Below are positions 9,318-23,448 of a DNA stretch of 64,000 nucleotides, piece after piece. Location of the stretch: contig NZ_LT607802.1 in assembly GCF_900090205.1 (NCBI RefSeq), positions 3,427,923-3,491,922 of the forward strand. The letters run 5' to 3'. The first letter of the stretch is position 1. Each line of letters starts with the position of its first letter. The notes below the pieces were generated by a model. That model was given only the letters and a program-made list of their open reading frames with translations, was not told where the DNA came from and searched no databases. Both the position numbers and the translations under genes were made by a program. This DNA comes from Vogesella sp. LIG4. Lineage in GTDB: Bacteria; Pseudomonadota; Gammaproteobacteria; Burkholderiales; Chromobacteriaceae.

Positions 9318-9444
9318 AACGGGAATGCGGTGAGATACCGCAGCTGCCCCCGCAACTGTAAGTGACGAGCCTGCGTCACATGCCACTGGGCCCGGCCCGG
9401 GAAGGCGACGCAAGGCAATGACGCACGAGCCAGGAGACCGGCCA
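9296..9444 (+). promoter_or_regulatory. Cobalamin (B12) riboswitch
   Basis: A full aptamer: GGTGCCCGTAAAGGGTGAA at the start, GGGAATGCGGTGAGATACC, the invariant core GCTGCCCCCGCAACTGTAA, GGGAAGGC and the closing GAGCCAGGAGACCGGCC (B12 box). It sits between cobC and the cobalt transporter gene and should repress the downstream operon when adenosylcobalamin is plentiful. No T-tract hairpin is evident between 9444 and the start codon at 9563, so control is more likely at translation initiation (inference). Confidence 0.96.
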
Positions 9445-9562
9445 TTATCTTCAGTCGACGTGGGTTGAAACCGGGCGGGGTGTACCGGGGGATAGCAACA
9501 CGCGGCCACAGCTGGTCGTCTTGTCCTTACTCGCGGCGATGTTCCTACCAGGGGACCCCAAT

Positions 9563-10630
9563 ATGGCCAAGCCATTGCCGCGCCCACTTTCGTTTCATGC
9601 CGTTTCCACCCGCCGCGCCTCGGCCCTGATGCTAACCGGGCTGCTTGCGGCCAACCTGCTCGCCTGGGCCTGGGCGCTGACTGCCTTCGCCGGCCAACCC
9701 ACCCTGCTTGCCACCGCGCTGCTGGCCTACCTGTTCGGCCTGCGCCATGCCGTCGACCCCGACCATATCGCCGCCATCGACAATGTGGTGCGCAAGCTGA
9801 TGCAGGACGGCCAGCGCCCGCTGGCGGTCGGCTTCTTCTTTTCCATCGGCCATTCAACGCTGATCCTGCTGGCGGTGGCGGTGATCGTCAGCACCACCGC
9901 CGCGCTGCAAAGCCGCTTCGGCGCCTTCCGCGAACTGGGCGGCGTCGTGTCCATCGGCGTGTCGGCCTTCTTCCTGCTGGCCATCGCCGTCACCAACCTG
10001 GTGATCCTCAAGGGGGTGTGGCGCAGCTTCCAGCGCGTGAAGCGCGGCGAGGCCGTCAGCGAGGAGGAAATGGACATGCTGCTGGCCGGGCATGGTTTTC
10101 TCGCCCGCCTGTTCCGCCCGCTGTTCCGGCTGGTGACCCGCAGCTGGCACATGTTCCCCATCGGCTTCCTGTTCGGGCTCGGCTTTGACACCGCTACCGA
10201 GATCGGCCTGTTCTCGGTATCCGCCTCGCACGCATCGCATGGCAGCTCGCTGTGGTCGGTAATGGTGTTCCCGGTGCTGTTCACCGTCGGCATGGCACTC
10301 GTCGACACGCTGGACAGCATGCTGATGGTCGGCGCCTACGGCTGGGCCTTCGTCAACCCGGTGCGCAAGATCTGGTACAACCTGACCATCACCACCGTGT
10401 CGGTGCTGGTCGCCTTCGGCATCGGCGGCCTGGAGGCACTCGGCCTGCTGGCCAACCAGCTGCAACTCACCGGCGCGTTCTGGGACGTGGTAGCCACCAT
10501 GAACCAGAGCCTCGCCAATTTCGGCTACCTGGTGATAGGCGTGTTTCTCGCCAGCTGGGCAATATCGGCCGCCATCTACAAATGGCGCGGCTACGACCTG
10601 CGCTACGGCAACATCCGGAACAGCCAATGA
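9563..10630 (+). CDS. HoxN/HupN/NixA (NicT) family cobalt/nickel permease
   Basis: A 355-residue membrane permease that imports Ni2+ or Co2+. It has the NicT signature RHAVDPDHIAAIDN (the HX4DH metal motif) in helix II, FFFSIGHSTLIL, and LGFDTATEIGLF; about eight hydrophobic segments are visible. ATG 9563 is preceded by AGGGGA at 7 nt; the frame opens at 9521 without a ribosome site. Placement directly after the cobalamin riboswitch and before cobN makes cobalt the likely substrate. It overlaps the next gene by ATGA. Motif copy at 9646-9656. Confidence 0.93.
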   Translation: MAKPLPRPLSFHAVSTRRASALMLTGLLAANLLAWAWALTAFAGQPTLLATALLAYLFGLRHAVDPDHIAAIDNVVRKLMQDGQRPLAVGFFFSIGHSTLILLAVAVIVSTTAALQSRFGAFRELGGVVSIGVSAFFLLAIAVTNLVILKGVWRSFQRVKRGEAVSEEEMDMLLAGHGFLARLFRPLFRLVTRSWHMFPIGFLFGLGFDTATEIGLFSVSASHASHGSSLWSVMVFPVLFTVGMALVDTLDSMLMVGAYGWAFVNPVRKIWYNLTITTVSVLVAFGIGGLEALGLLANQLQLTGAFWDVVATMNQSLANFGYLVIGVFLASWAISAAIYKWRGYDLRYGNIRNSQ

Positions 10631-10952
10631 GAACCCACTACAAACACGTGCTGATGTGCACCGGCCCGCGCTGCACCGAGAACGGCGCCACCGCCGAGGC
10701 GATGTTCAAGCTGCTCGGCCAGAGCATAGACGCCTGCGACGGCCTGCGCGTGAAGCGCACCCGCACCCACTGCTTCGCGGTATGCAAGGAAGGCCCCATC
10801 GTGGCGGTGTACCCGGACGGCGTCTGGTACCGCCGGGTGGACGCCGCCGCCATCCAGCGCATCGTCAGCGAACACCTGCGTGACGACTGCCCGGTGGAGC
10901 CGCTGATCTTCCACCGGCTTGGCATCGGCGATATCGACGCGGAGGAGCAGCC

Positions 10953-10956
<4 letters not shown>
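10627..10956 (+). CDS. Thioredoxin-fold (2Fe-2S) ferredoxin of the cobalamin operon (CbiW-like)
   Basis: 109 residues. The protein opens with [10 protein letters not shown] and later has [20 protein letters not shown]: four cysteines arranged as in thioredoxin-like [2Fe-2S] ferredoxins. Such ferredoxins are often found in cobalamin clusters next to the chelatase genes and are thought to supply electrons for a corrin-ring or cobalt reduction step; the partner is not established. It is joined by 4-nt overlaps to the transporter gene before it and to cobN after it. Confidence 0.85.
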
Positions 10957-15031
<4,075 letters not shown>

Positions 15032-15035
<4 letters not shown>

Positions 15036-16957
15036 GACACAACTACCCCTTTGCCGCCATCGTCGGCCAGGAACAGCTCAAGCGCGCGCTGCTGCTGTGC
15101 GCCATCGACCCGACCCTGGGCGGCGTGCTGATCCGCGGCGACAAGGGCACCGCCAAGAGCACTGCCGCGCGCGGCCTCACCGACGTGCTGCCGCCGATCC
15201 GGCGCGTGGCCGGCTGCGCCTTCAACTGCGCGCCGGACGCGCCGCTGGCCGAATGCGAGCCCTGCCAGAGCAGCCACGCCGAACACCGCCATTCGCCGGT
15301 GCCCTTCGTCAACCTGCCGCTGGGCGCCACCGAGGACCGCGTGCTGGGCAGCCTCGACTTCGAGCGCGCACTGAAGGACGGCAAAAAAGCGTTCCAGCCC
15401 GGCCTGCTCGCCGCCGCGCACCGCGGCCTGTTGTATATCGACGAGGTCAACCTGCTGGCCGACCACCTGGTGGACGTGCTGCTGGACGTATCGGCAATGG
15501 GCCGCAACACGGTGGAGCGCGAGGGGCTGGCGATCAGCCACCCGGCACGCATCACCCTGCTTGGCACCATGAACCTGGAGGAAGGCGAACTGCGCCCGCA
15601 GCTGCTGGACCGTTTCGGCCTGATGGTGGAAGTGAGCGCGCCGCGCGAGCCGGCCATCCGTACCGAGGTGGTGCGTCGCCGGCTGGCGTTCGAGGCCGAC
15701 CCGGCGGGCTTCATCGCCAGCTGGCAGGCGGATACCGACGCACTGCGCGCCACCATTCGCAGCGCGCAGGACACGATCGCCGGCGTCGCCCTGCCCGATT
15801 CGCTGCTCGCCTTCATCAGCCAGCTGTGCTGCGAGTTCGAGGTAGCCAGCCTGCGCGCCGACATCGTGATGCACAAGGCGGCGCGCGCCATTGCCGCGCT
15901 GGCCGGCCGCGACACGGTAACGGCGGAAGACGTGCGCGATGCCGCCGAACTGGTGCTGCCGCACCGCCGCCGCAAGAAGCCGTTCGAACAGCCCGGCCTG
16001 GATCGTGACAAGCTCGACGAGCTGACGCGCCAGGCCGCGCCGCCGCCTCCGCCACCGCCGCATGAATCCGGCCACGGCGAGGCAGACGCACCGGACGAGG
16101 CGCCGGACAACGCATCGGATGATGGCCACGAGCAGCCCGGCCACGCCGCCGAACAGCTATTCGCCGCCGGCCCGGCGGCCGAAGTTGGCCGCATAGAAGT
16201 CACTGCGCTTGGCGCGCACGATGCCAGCGGCCGGCGCAGCAGCGTCAGCGGCACCCGGCGCGGCCACAGTGTGAGTGCGGTGAAAAACGAGGCGCCCAGC
16301 CAGCTGGCGGTGGATGCCACCCTGCGCCACGCGCTGCTGCGCAACCCCAACGATTTCAGCGTCACCCGCGCCGACCTGCACCAGAAAGTGCGCGCCGGCC
16401 GCGAGGGCAATCTGATCCTGCTGGTGGTGGACGCCTCCGGCTCGATGGCGGCGCGCCGCCGCATGGAACTGGTGAAGTCCTGCGTGCTGGGCCTGCTGCA
16501 GGACGCCTACCAGCGCCGCGACCAGGTGGCGGTGATCGCCTTCCGCGCCGATGCGGCCGAACTGGTGCTGGCGCCTACCCGCCAGGTGGAACAGGCAGAG
16601 CAGGCGCTGCGCGAGCTGCCCACCGGCGGGCGCACCCCGCTCGCCCACGCCCTGCAGCTGGCCGCGCAGACGCTGGCGAAACAGAACGAGCTGACGCCGC
16701 TGTTGGTGCTGCTGTCCGATGGCCGCGCCAATATCGCGCTCGACGCCGGCGCCGACCCGTGGCGCGAAGCCTTGACGTTGGCCGCAAGCATTGCCGGGCT
16801 CGGCACGCCGGCGCTGGTGCTGGATACCGAGGAAGGCTTCGTCAAGCTGGGCCGCGCCCGTGAACTGGCACAGGTGCTGCAGGCCGACTACCTGCCGCTG
16901 GAGCAGCTCGGCAGCGAGCAGCTGACCATGACCATCCGCCAAAGGCTGCCGCAATGA
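15032..16957 (+). CDS. Cobaltochelatase ATPase subunit, ChlI-ChlD (BchI-BchD) fusion
   Basis: 641 residues. Residues 1-330 are a AAA+ BchI/ChlI-type ATPase: [12 protein letters not shown], Walker [11 protein letters not shown], Walker [11 protein letters not shown], sensor [21 protein letters not shown]. Then comes an acidic, proline-rich linker (~350-420, PPPPPPP and many Asp/Glu), and residues ~450-641 are a VWA domain with a MIDAS motif DASGSM and later TGGRTPL. It supplies the work of CobS and CobT in one chain and drives metal insertion with CobN. The start overlaps the cobN stop by 4 nt. Motif copies at 16184-16193 and 16777-16786. Confidence 0.93.
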
Positions 16958-17709
16958 AGCCGGGCAAGGTTTACCTGATAGGTGCCGGCCCCGGCGACGT
17001 GGAACTGCTGACGCTGAAGGCGGTACGCCGCCTCGGCCTGGCCGACGTGGTGCTGATCGACGACCTGGCCAACCCCGAGGTGCTGCAGTTCGTGCCGCAG
17101 CACGCCGAGGTGGTCTACGTCGGCAAACGCGGCGGCTGTGCCTCGGTGGCGCAGGCCGATATCGAGGCGCGGCTGCTGGCCGCGGCGCGCGCCGGCCACT
17201 GCGTCGCCCGCGTCAAGGGCGGCGACCCCTTCGTGTTCGGCCGTGGTGGCGAGGAAATGCAGACGCTGCAGGCCGCCGGCATCGAAGTGGAAGTGGTCAA
17301 CGGCATCACCGCCGGCCTGGCGGTACCGGCCACGCTGGACATTCCGCTGACCCACCGCGACTACGTGCACGGCGTCACCTTCGTCTCCGGCCACACCCAC
17401 CAGGGCGACGAGCCGGACTGGGCGGCGCTGGCCGCCAGCGGCATGACGCTGGTGATCTACATGGGGATGAGCCGGCTCGGCTTCATCACCGCACAATTGC
17501 AACACGGCCTGCCGGCCGACACCCCGGCGGCGGCGATCCAGTACGGCACCCGCCCGCAGCAGCGTCAGGTGGTCGCCACGCTGGCGACACTGGCCAGCGC
17601 GGTTGCCGCTGCCGGCCTCGGCAGCCCGGCACTGGTGGTGGTAGGCCCCACCGTGGGCCTTGCCCGCCTGCCGGCGCACGGCCAAACCATTGAAAAGGAA
17701 TCCACATGA
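16954..17709 (+). CDS. cobA: Uroporphyrinogen-III C-methyltransferase
   Basis: 251 residues. SAM-dependent methylation of uroporphyrinogen III at C2 and C7 to precorrin-2, the entry step to corrin and siroheme. Signatures: [16 protein letters not shown] at the N-terminus, [35 protein letters not shown] and the IYMGMSRL strand. No CysG dehydrogenase/ferrochelatase part is fused, which fits a dedicated role here. 4-nt overlaps on both sides. Confidence 0.95.
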   Translation: MKPGKVYLIGAGPGDVELLTLKAVRRLGLADVVLIDDLANPEVLQFVPQHAEVVYVGKRGGCASVAQADIEARLLAAARAGHCVARVKGGDPFVFGRGGEEMQTLQAAGIEVEVVNGITAGLAVPATLDIPLTHRDYVHGVTFVSGHTHQGDEPDWAALAASGMTLVIYMGMSRLGFITAQLQHGLPADTPAAAIQYGTRPQQRQVVATLATLASAVAAAGLGSPALVVVGPTVGLARLPAHGQTIEKEST

Positions 17710-18407
17710 TTGTCTGCATCGGCGCCGGCCCCGGCGATATCGGCTACCTGCCGCAACGCTCGGCGCAACTGATACGCGAGGCCGACGTGGTGGCCGGCTT
17801 CAACGCGGTGATCGACGTGGTGCGCTCGCTGATCCCGGACACTGCCGAGGTGATCCAGATGGGCTACCGCGACCAGGTGGCGCAGCTGGACATCGTTGCC
17901 GAGCGTCACCACGCCGGCAAGAAGTGCGTGGTGGTGTTCATGGGCGACATCCACTTCAGCGGCTTCCAGTACCTGGAGCGCGTCGAGCGCGCCTGCGGCC
18001 ACCCGGTGGACACCATCCCGGGCATTTCGTCGGCACAGATCCTCGCCTCGCGCGCCAAGGTGTGCTTCGACGAAACCACCTTCGTCACCTTCCACCGCCG
18101 TGGCGACCTGACCCCGTTCAAGCGCCACCTGGTGCACGTACTGCAGGATCAGCGCAACGCCATCGTGATTCCCTGCCCGTGGGACGAGGCGCGCTCCTTC
18201 ATGCCCTGGCACATCGCCGCCTACCTGCTGGAAAACGGCATCCCGGCCGAGCACCGCGTCGAAGTGTGGGAGAACCTGACCCGTGGCGATGCCGAGTGGC
18301 ACGGCACGTTGGCCGCATGCGCCGAGCAGCGCTTCTCCGACATGAGCATCATGCTGATCCGCACGCTGCAGCCGATGGACAGCCAGATCGAGCCGACCCA
18401 CAAATGA
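17706..18407 (+). CDS. cbiE: Precorrin-6Y / cobalt-precorrin-7 C5-methyltransferase CbiE
   Basis: 233 residues of the tetrapyrrole methylase fold: [36 protein letters not shown] and [16 protein letters not shown] follow the CbiE pattern. It methylates C5 of the corrin ring. In many bacteria CbiE is fused to, or followed by, CbiT, which methylates C15 and decarboxylates; here neither is present. The TFHRRGD segment replaces the commoner SLHGR. CobF was considered but its motifs do not fit. Motif copy at 18308-18317. Confidence 0.83.
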   Translation: MIVCIGAGPGDIGYLPQRSAQLIREADVVAGFNAVIDVVRSLIPDTAEVIQMGYRDQVAQLDIVAERHHAGKKCVVVFMGDIHFSGFQYLERVERACGHPVDTIPGISSAQILASRAKVCFDETTFVTFHRRGDLTPFKRHLVHVLQDQRNAIVIPCPWDEARSFMPWHIAAYLLENGIPAEHRVEVWENLTRGDAEWHGTLAACAEQRFSDMSIMLIRTLQPMDSQIEPTHK

Positions 18408-19981
18408 GCGCCAACGATTACGCCATCGTGCTGGCCGGCCACGGCAGCCGCGACCCGGACGGGGTCAATGAATTCATGGCGCTGGTGGCGCTGCTGCGCG
18501 AGCGCGCCGGCGGCCGCACCGTCGAGCATGGTTTCCTCGAATTCGCCACCCCGACCATAGACCAGGCGGTAGCCTCGGTGATCGCCGCCGGCGCCAGCAC
18601 GGTGGTGATGGTGCCGGGCGTGCTGCTGGCCGCCACCCACGCCAAGAACGACATGCCGAGCGAGCTGCTGGCACTGCAGCAGGCACACCCGGATACCGGC
18701 TTCCACTTCGGCGCGGCGATGGACCTGCACCCGAAACTGCTGGCGCTGTGCCGCGAACGCATCATCGAGGCAGAAGCGCGCTCGGCCAGCACCGTGTCGC
18801 GCGCCGATACCTGCCTGGTGGTGGTCGGACGCGGCACCAGCGACCCGGACGCCAACTCCGAGATCTCCAAGCTCACCCGCATGCTGGAAGAAGGCATGGG
18901 CTTCGGCACCTCCTTCGTCTGCTATTCCGGCACCGCCAGGCCGCTGGTGGCCGACGGCCTGCGCGCCGCCGCGCTGCTGGGCCACCGCCGCATCGTGGTG
19001 TTGCCCTACTTCCTGTTCGACGGCGTGCTGGTGAAGCGCATCTACGCTGCGGTAGACGACCTGGCCGCCCGCCACCCGGAGATCGAGGTGCTGCCGGCCG
19101 GCTATCTCGGCGTGCACCCGCACGTGGCCGATGTGTTCCTGGAACGCGCGCAGGAGGGCGTGGAAGGCCGCGCCGCGATGAATTGCGCGCTGTGCAAGTA
19201 CCGGGTGCAGATCGTCGGTTTCGAGGAACAGGTCGGCACGCCGCAGCAGGGCCACCACGGCCTGGTGCGCGGCCTGCTGGGCCGCAACGATGCCGCGCCG
19301 GCGCCGGCAGAGACGTGGCCGCCCTATGTGCCGCACCCGATCGAAGCGGAGAGCATGCGCATCATCGACGAAGGGCGTGACTGGTCCGCGGTGCCGGCCG
19401 ATCACCAGATCGTGCTCAAGCGCCTGGTGCACACCAGCGGCGATTTCGACATCGTCGACGACCTGGTGTTTTCGCCCGGCGCGGTGGAAACCGGCATCCG
19501 CGCGCTGCTGCGCTGCCGCCGCATCGTTGCCGACGTCACCATGGTGCAGACCGGCCTCAAGCGCGCGGTGCTGGACCAGCTGGGCGTGGAAACCTGGTGC
19601 GGCGTGCACGACGAGGAAACCCACCTGCTCGCCAGGGCGCAGGGCATTACCCGCTCGGCCGCCGGCATCCGCCGCGCCTGGCAGAAATTCGGCAACGACG
19701 TGGTGGTGGCGATAGGCGATGCGCCCACCGCCATCATGGAAGTGGTGCGGCTGGTGCGCGAGCATGGCTGGCGCCCGCAGCTGGTGGTCGGCCTGCCGGT
19801 GGGCTTTGTCGGCACCCGCGAATGCAAGGAGGAGCTGGCGCGCCTGATGCAGGTGCCGCGCATCACCAACCGCGGCACCCGTGGCGGCTCGCCGTGGGCG
19901 GCCTCGGCGGTGAACGCGATGATGATCGCGGCAATAGACCGCGTGTACCGCGAAAACCAGGAACAGCAAGCCGCGCAATGA
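18404..19981 (+). CDS. CbiX sirohydrochlorin cobaltochelatase fused to precorrin-8X methylmutase (CbiC/CobH)
   Basis: 525 residues. Residues 1-~270 are a two-repeat long Cbi[15 protein letters not shown] in the first half and [14 protein letters not shown] in the second, with a His-containing ATHAKNDMP. An MNCALC sequence (MxCxxC, as in the iron-sulfur CbiX of Bacillus megaterium) lies at ~262-267. From ~310 follows CbiC/Cob[32 protein letters not shown], a DVTMVQTGL segment and [15 protein letters not shown] at the end. It joins an early cobalt-insertion chelatase with the methyl migration that makes hydrogenobyrinate/cobyrinate. 4-nt overlaps on both sides. Confidence 0.92.
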   Translation: MSANDYAIVLAGHGSRDPDGVNEFMALVALLRERAGGRTVEHGFLEFATPTIDQAVASVIAAGASTVVMVPGVLLAATHAKNDMPSELLALQQAHPDTGFHFGAAMDLHPKLLALCRERIIEAEARSASTVSRADTCLVVVGRGTSDPDANSEISKLTRMLEEGMGFGTSFVCYSGTARPLVADGLRAAALLGHRRIVVLPYFLFDGVLVKRIYAAVDDLAARHPEIEVLPAGYLGVHPHVADVFLERAQEGVEGRAAMNCALCKYRVQIVGFEEQVGTPQQGHHGLVRGLLGRNDAAPAPAETWPPYVPHPIEAESMRIIDEGRDWSAVPADHQIVLKRLVHTSGDFDIVDDLVFSPGAVETGIRALLRCRRIVADVTMVQTGLKRAVLDQLGVETWCGVHDEETHLLARAQGITRSAAGIRRAWQKFGNDVVVAIGDAPTAIMEVVRLVREHGWRPQLVVGLPVGFVGTRECKEELARLMQVPRITNRGTRGGSPWAASAVNAMMIAAIDRVYRENQEQQAAQ

Positions 19982-21114
19982 GCGACCCTGCCCGCCGCCC
20001 CTACGACCTCGCCACGCCGGCCCCCAACGGCCTGCGCCGCGGCCGCACCACCGGCAGCTGCGCCACCGCCGCGGTAAAGGCGGCGCTGACGCTGCTGCTG
20101 CGCGGCGAAACAGAGAGCGAGGTGGAGGTGAGCCTGCCGGACCCGGACTACTACCTGCTGGTGCCGGTGGAGAAGGTGGCGCGGCTGGCCGGCGGCGTGG
20201 TGCGCGCCGAGGTGCTGAAGTACGGCGGCGACGACCCGGACAATACCGACGGCGCGACCATCTTTGCCGAGGTCGCAGTGAATGGCAGCGGCGCGGTTCG
20301 CTTCATCGCCGCCGCCGGCGTCGGCACCGTTACCCAGCCGGGCCTGCGCATTCCGCCCGGCGAGCCGGCAATCAACCCAGTGCCGCGCCAGATGATGCAG
20401 TGGGCGGTGGACGAAGTGCTGAACGGTGCGGCCAACCCCGGCTTCGACCTCGCCATCGGCTGCGTCGATGGCGACAGAATCGCCAAACGCACCTTCAACC
20501 CGATGCTGGGCATCGTCGGCGGCATCTCGATACTCGGCACCAGCGGCATCGTGGAACCGATGTCGCTGGCGGCGTGGATGGCGTCGATCGAGGTGTATAT
20601 CCGCGTGGCGCTGGGCCACCGCCCGGCCGCCATCGCCTTCACGCCGGGCAAGATCGGCCGCGGCTACGCCGCCGACACGCTGCAGCTGGAAAAAAAGGAA
20701 GTGGTACAGATTGCCAACTTCGTCGGCGTATCGCTGGACTACACGCAGGCGACGCTGCAAGAACAACAGACGAGGCTTGGCACGCTGTGGGTGCTGGGCC
20801 ACCCCGGCAAGATCGCCAAGCTACTCGATGGCGTGTGGGACACCCACTCCAGCAAGAGCGGCATGGCGATGGGCCCGGTTGCCGCCGTGGCCGCCGAAAT
20901 GGGCTTTGCCGCCGACCTCGTCGACCAGATCGAGAAAGCCAATACCGTGGAAAACGTAGTGCAAATCATGAGAACCCAGGCCGACGCGCGCGGCTACTGG
21001 ATGGAAATCGAGCGCCGCGTCGCCGCGCTGATGGCGCCCAGGGTGCCAAACGCGGACCGCGTGGCGGTGCGCCTGTTCAGCATGGATGGGACGCCGCTAG
21101 GAGAGGCAGCATGA
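19978..21114 (+). CDS. cbiD: Cobalt-precorrin-5B C1-methyltransferase
   Basis: 378 residues. CbiD methylates C1 after ring contraction in the anaerobic route, the role CobF plays in the aerobic one. Seen: [19 protein letters not shown] at the N-terminus, [42 protein letters not shown] and [13 protein letters not shown]. Its presence places the organism's C1 methylation on the anaerobic-type branch. Motif copy at 20427-20437. 4-nt overlaps at both ends. Confidence 0.95.
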   Translation: MSDPARRPYDLATPAPNGLRRGRTTGSCATAAVKAALTLLLRGETESEVEVSLPDPDYYLLVPVEKVARLAGGVVRAEVLKYGGDDPDNTDGATIFAEVAVNGSGAVRFIAAAGVGTVTQPGLRIPPGEPAINPVPRQMMQWAVDEVLNGAANPGFDLAIGCVDGDRIAKRTFNPMLGIVGGISILGTSGIVEPMSLAAWMASIEVYIRVALGHRPAAIAFTPGKIGRGYAADTLQLEKKEVVQIANFVGVSLDYTQATLQEQQTRLGTLWVLGHPGKIAKLLDGVWDTHSSKSGMAMGPVAAVAAEMGFAADLVDQIEKANTVENVVQIMRTQADARGYWMEIERRVAALMAPRVPNADRVAVRLFSMDGTPLGEAA

Positions 21115-21839
21115 ACCTCGGACACTTCACCGGCGTAGGCGTCGGCCCCGGCCCTGCCGGGCTGATTCCGGTAGCGGCGCTGGCCGCGCTGCAGCAGGCC
21201 GACCTGATCTACCTGCCGCGCGCGCGTGGCAGCGAGGTTTCTGTCGCCCGCCAGTGCCTGGCCGGCCTCGCCATCCCGGAGCAGAAATTCCGCGAGATCG
21301 AGTTCCAGATGGACCCGGACCGCAGCGTGCTGTCCAGCCACTACGGCGAGTTGGCCGCAGCGGTGGCCACCGAACTGACCGCGGGCCGCCACGTCGCCTA
21401 CCTGACCATAGGCGACTCGATGACCTACTCCACCTACGGCTACCTGCTCGCCGCGCTGCGCGACCAGCTGCCGGGCCTGGCCCACACCACCTTCCCCGGC
21501 GTGACCAGCTTCGCCGCCACCGCCTCGGCGCTGTCCTGGCCGCTGGGCGAAGGCAAGGAACGGATATTGATACTGCCCTGCCCGGACGACATGGTCGCGT
21601 TGCGTGCCGACATCGCCAGCCACGATATCGTGGTGCTGATGAAGATAGGCACGCGGCTGCCGGACGTGCTCGGGCTGCTGGCCGATATGGGCATCGCCCG
21701 CCACTGCGCGTTTGCGCGCCGCATCGGCCTGCCCGGCGAAGTGCTGTGCAACGACGTGAGCCAGCTTGGCGCCGATGCCAGCGGCTACCTCGCCACCATG
21801 CTGATCCGCAAAACTGCCCGGGAGCAACGCCACCCATGA
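21111..21839 (+). CDS. cobI: Precorrin-2 C20-methyltransferase
   Basis: 242 residues, tetrapyrrole methylase fold: GVGVGPGPAGLIPVAALAAL, YLPRARGSE, IEFQMDPDR, the SAM-loop AYLTIGDSMTYSTYGYLL and FPGVTSFAATASAL. These match CobI/CbiL, which methylates precorrin-2 (or its cobalt form) at C20. Whether the substrate carries cobalt depends on which chelatase acts. Motif copy at 21350-21359. Overlaps the neighbours by 4 nt. Confidence 0.93.
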   Translation: MNLGHFTGVGVGPGPAGLIPVAALAALQQADLIYLPRARGSEVSVARQCLAGLAIPEQKFREIEFQMDPDRSVLSSHYGELAAAVATELTAGRHVAYLTIGDSMTYSTYGYLLAALRDQLPGLAHTTFPGVTSFAATASALSWPLGEGKERILILPCPDDMVALRADIASHDIVVLMKIGTRLPDVLGLLADMGIARHCAFARRIGLPGEVLCNDVSQLGADASGYLATMLIRKTAREQRHP

Positions 21840-22642
21840 AAGTCTATTTCATTGGCGCCGGCCCCGGCGCCGCCGACCTGATCACCCTGCGCGGCAGCCG
21901 CCTGCTGGGCGCCGTGCCCATGGTGCTGTACGCAGGCTCCTTGGTGCCGGCCGAGATGCTGCAGCACTGCAAGCCTGACGCGGAAATCTTCGACACCGCC
22001 GAGCTGTCGCTGGACGAACAGGAGGCGCTGTACCGCCGCGCCCAGCTTGAAGACAAGGACGTGGTGCGGCTGCACTCCGGCGACCCGGCCATCTACGGCG
22101 CCACCGCCGAGCAGATGCGCCGGCTGGAGGCACTGGGCATCGGCTACGAAATCGTGCCCGGCGTGTCCTCGTTCACCGCCGCCGCCGCCGCGCTCGGCAG
22201 CGAGCTGACCCGGCCGGCGGTGTCGCAGTCCATCATCCTGACCCGCGTGTCCGGCCGCGCCTCGGCGGTGCCGGAGCTGGAGTCGATCGCGCGCTTCGCC
22301 GAGCACCAGGCCACCATGTGCATCTTCCTGTCCGGCCAGCGGCTGAAGCACACCATTGCCGACCTGCTGCTGCACTACCCGCCGGACACGCCGGTGGCGC
22401 TGGTGCGCCGCGCCAGCTGGCCCGACCAGGCCATCCACCGCAGCACGCTCGCCAACTTGATGAGCGAGGTGAAGCAGAAGGACTGGCTGCTGACCACGCT
22501 GCTGCTGGTCGGCCACGCGCTGTCGCGCGAAGGCGGCGTGGAGTCCAGCCTGTACGCCGCCGGCTTCACCCATATTTTCCGCGACGGCACCGACCGCAAG
22601 ACCCCGCGCCCGAGCAAGCAGAAGGCGAAGGACAGCGCGTGA
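21836..22642 (+). CDS. cobM: Precorrin-4 C11-methyltransferase
   Basis: 268 residues. FIGAGPGAADLITLRG, YAGSLVPAEML, VVRLHSGDPAIYGATAEQ and VPGVSSFTAAAAALGSELT are the CobM/CbiF signatures. It methylates C11 of (cobalt-)precorrin-4. The C-terminus is basic (many Lys/Arg in the last 15 residues). The following cbiG starts with GTG inside the stop codon overlap. Confidence 0.94.
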   Translation: MKVYFIGAGPGAADLITLRGSRLLGAVPMVLYAGSLVPAEMLQHCKPDAEIFDTAELSLDEQEALYRRAQLEDKDVVRLHSGDPAIYGATAEQMRRLEALGIGYEIVPGVSSFTAAAAALGSELTRPAVSQSIILTRVSGRASAVPELESIARFAEHQATMCIFLSGQRLKHTIADLLLHYPPDTPVALVRRASWPDQAIHRSTLANLMSEVKQKDWLLTTLLLVGHALSREGGVESSLYAAGFTHIFRDGTDRKTPRPSKQKAKDSA

Positions 22643-23406
22643 GCGATATCGCGATCTGGCTGGTGCGCGACGACGCCCTGCCGCTGGGCCAAAGGTTGGC
22701 CGCAGCGCTGGGCGCCACGCTGTACCAGCCGTGGCTGACACCGGGCGGCAGCCCGCGCGAGCAGTTCCGCCGCTGCTTCCACCAGCACCGCCAGTGGGTG
22801 CTGGTGATGGCGAGCGGCATCGCGGTGCGCTACCTCGACGGCCTGCCGGCGAGCAAGTACAGCGACCCGGCGGCGGTGGTACTGGACGAAGCGGCACGCT
22901 TCGCCATTCCACTGCTGTCCGGCCATGAGGGCGGCGCCAATACACTGGCCTACCAGGTGGCCCGGCTCACCGGCGCCACCCCCGCCGTCACCACCGCCAC
23001 CGAGGCGCTGAAGCCGCTGACGCTGGGCATAGGCTGCCGTCGCGGCAAGCCGCTGCACGATATCGAACGCGCGGTACTGAGCGCGCTGGGTACGCGCAGC
23101 CTCGCCGAAGTGCGCGAGGTCGCCACCATCGATCTCAAGGCCGACGAAGCCGGCCTGCTGGCATTCTGCGAGCGGCATGCGCTGCCGCTGCGCGTGATCG
23201 CCCGCGAGGATGTGGCTGCGCGCGGCTGGACGGGGCAGCCATCCGACTGGGTGCAGCAGAACGTCGGCGTGGCCGGCGTGTGCGAGCCATGCGCACTGAT
23301 CGCCAGCCCGCGCGGGCAGCTGATCGTCCCCAAAACCGCGTTCGATGGCGTCACCGTCGCCATCGTCGAGGACCGCCCGCAGACGGCGGTTCGCCATGAA
23401 CCATGA
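22639..23406 (+). CDS. cbiG: Cobalt-precorrin-5A hydrolase CbiG
   Basis: 255 residues. The N-terminal CbiG part has VMASGIAVRYLDGLPASKYSDP-like sequence, AVVLDEAARFAIPLLSGHEGGAN (typical PLLSGHxGGAN) and ATTATEAL; the C-terminal CobE/GbiG domain has LGIGCRRGKPL and LKADEAGLLAF. It opens the delta-lactone and releases acetaldehyde in the anaerobic route. GTG 22639 start, overlapping cobM as GTGA. It is short compared with ~320-350 residues elsewhere because the middle part is missing. Motif copy at 22694-22704. Confidence 0.9.
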   Translation: MSDIAIWLVRDDALPLGQRLAAALGATLYQPWLTPGGSPREQFRRCFHQHRQWVLVMASGIAVRYLDGLPASKYSDPAAVVLDEAARFAIPLLSGHEGGANTLAYQVARLTGATPAVTTATEALKPLTLGIGCRRGKPLHDIERAVLSALGTRSLAEVREVATIDLKADEAGLLAFCERHALPLRVIAREDVAARGWTGQPSDWVQQNVGVAGVCEPCALIASPRGQLIVPKTAFDGVTVAIVEDRPQTAVRHEP

Positions 23407-23448
23407 AGCACGGCGCAGCAGCGCCCTGCATTGCAGAAAGATGAAACC

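Noticed and set aside
17706..18407. CobF (precorrin-6A synthase) as identity of this methyltransferase
   Set aside because: The motifs fit CbiE better, and C1 methylation is already provided by CbiD.
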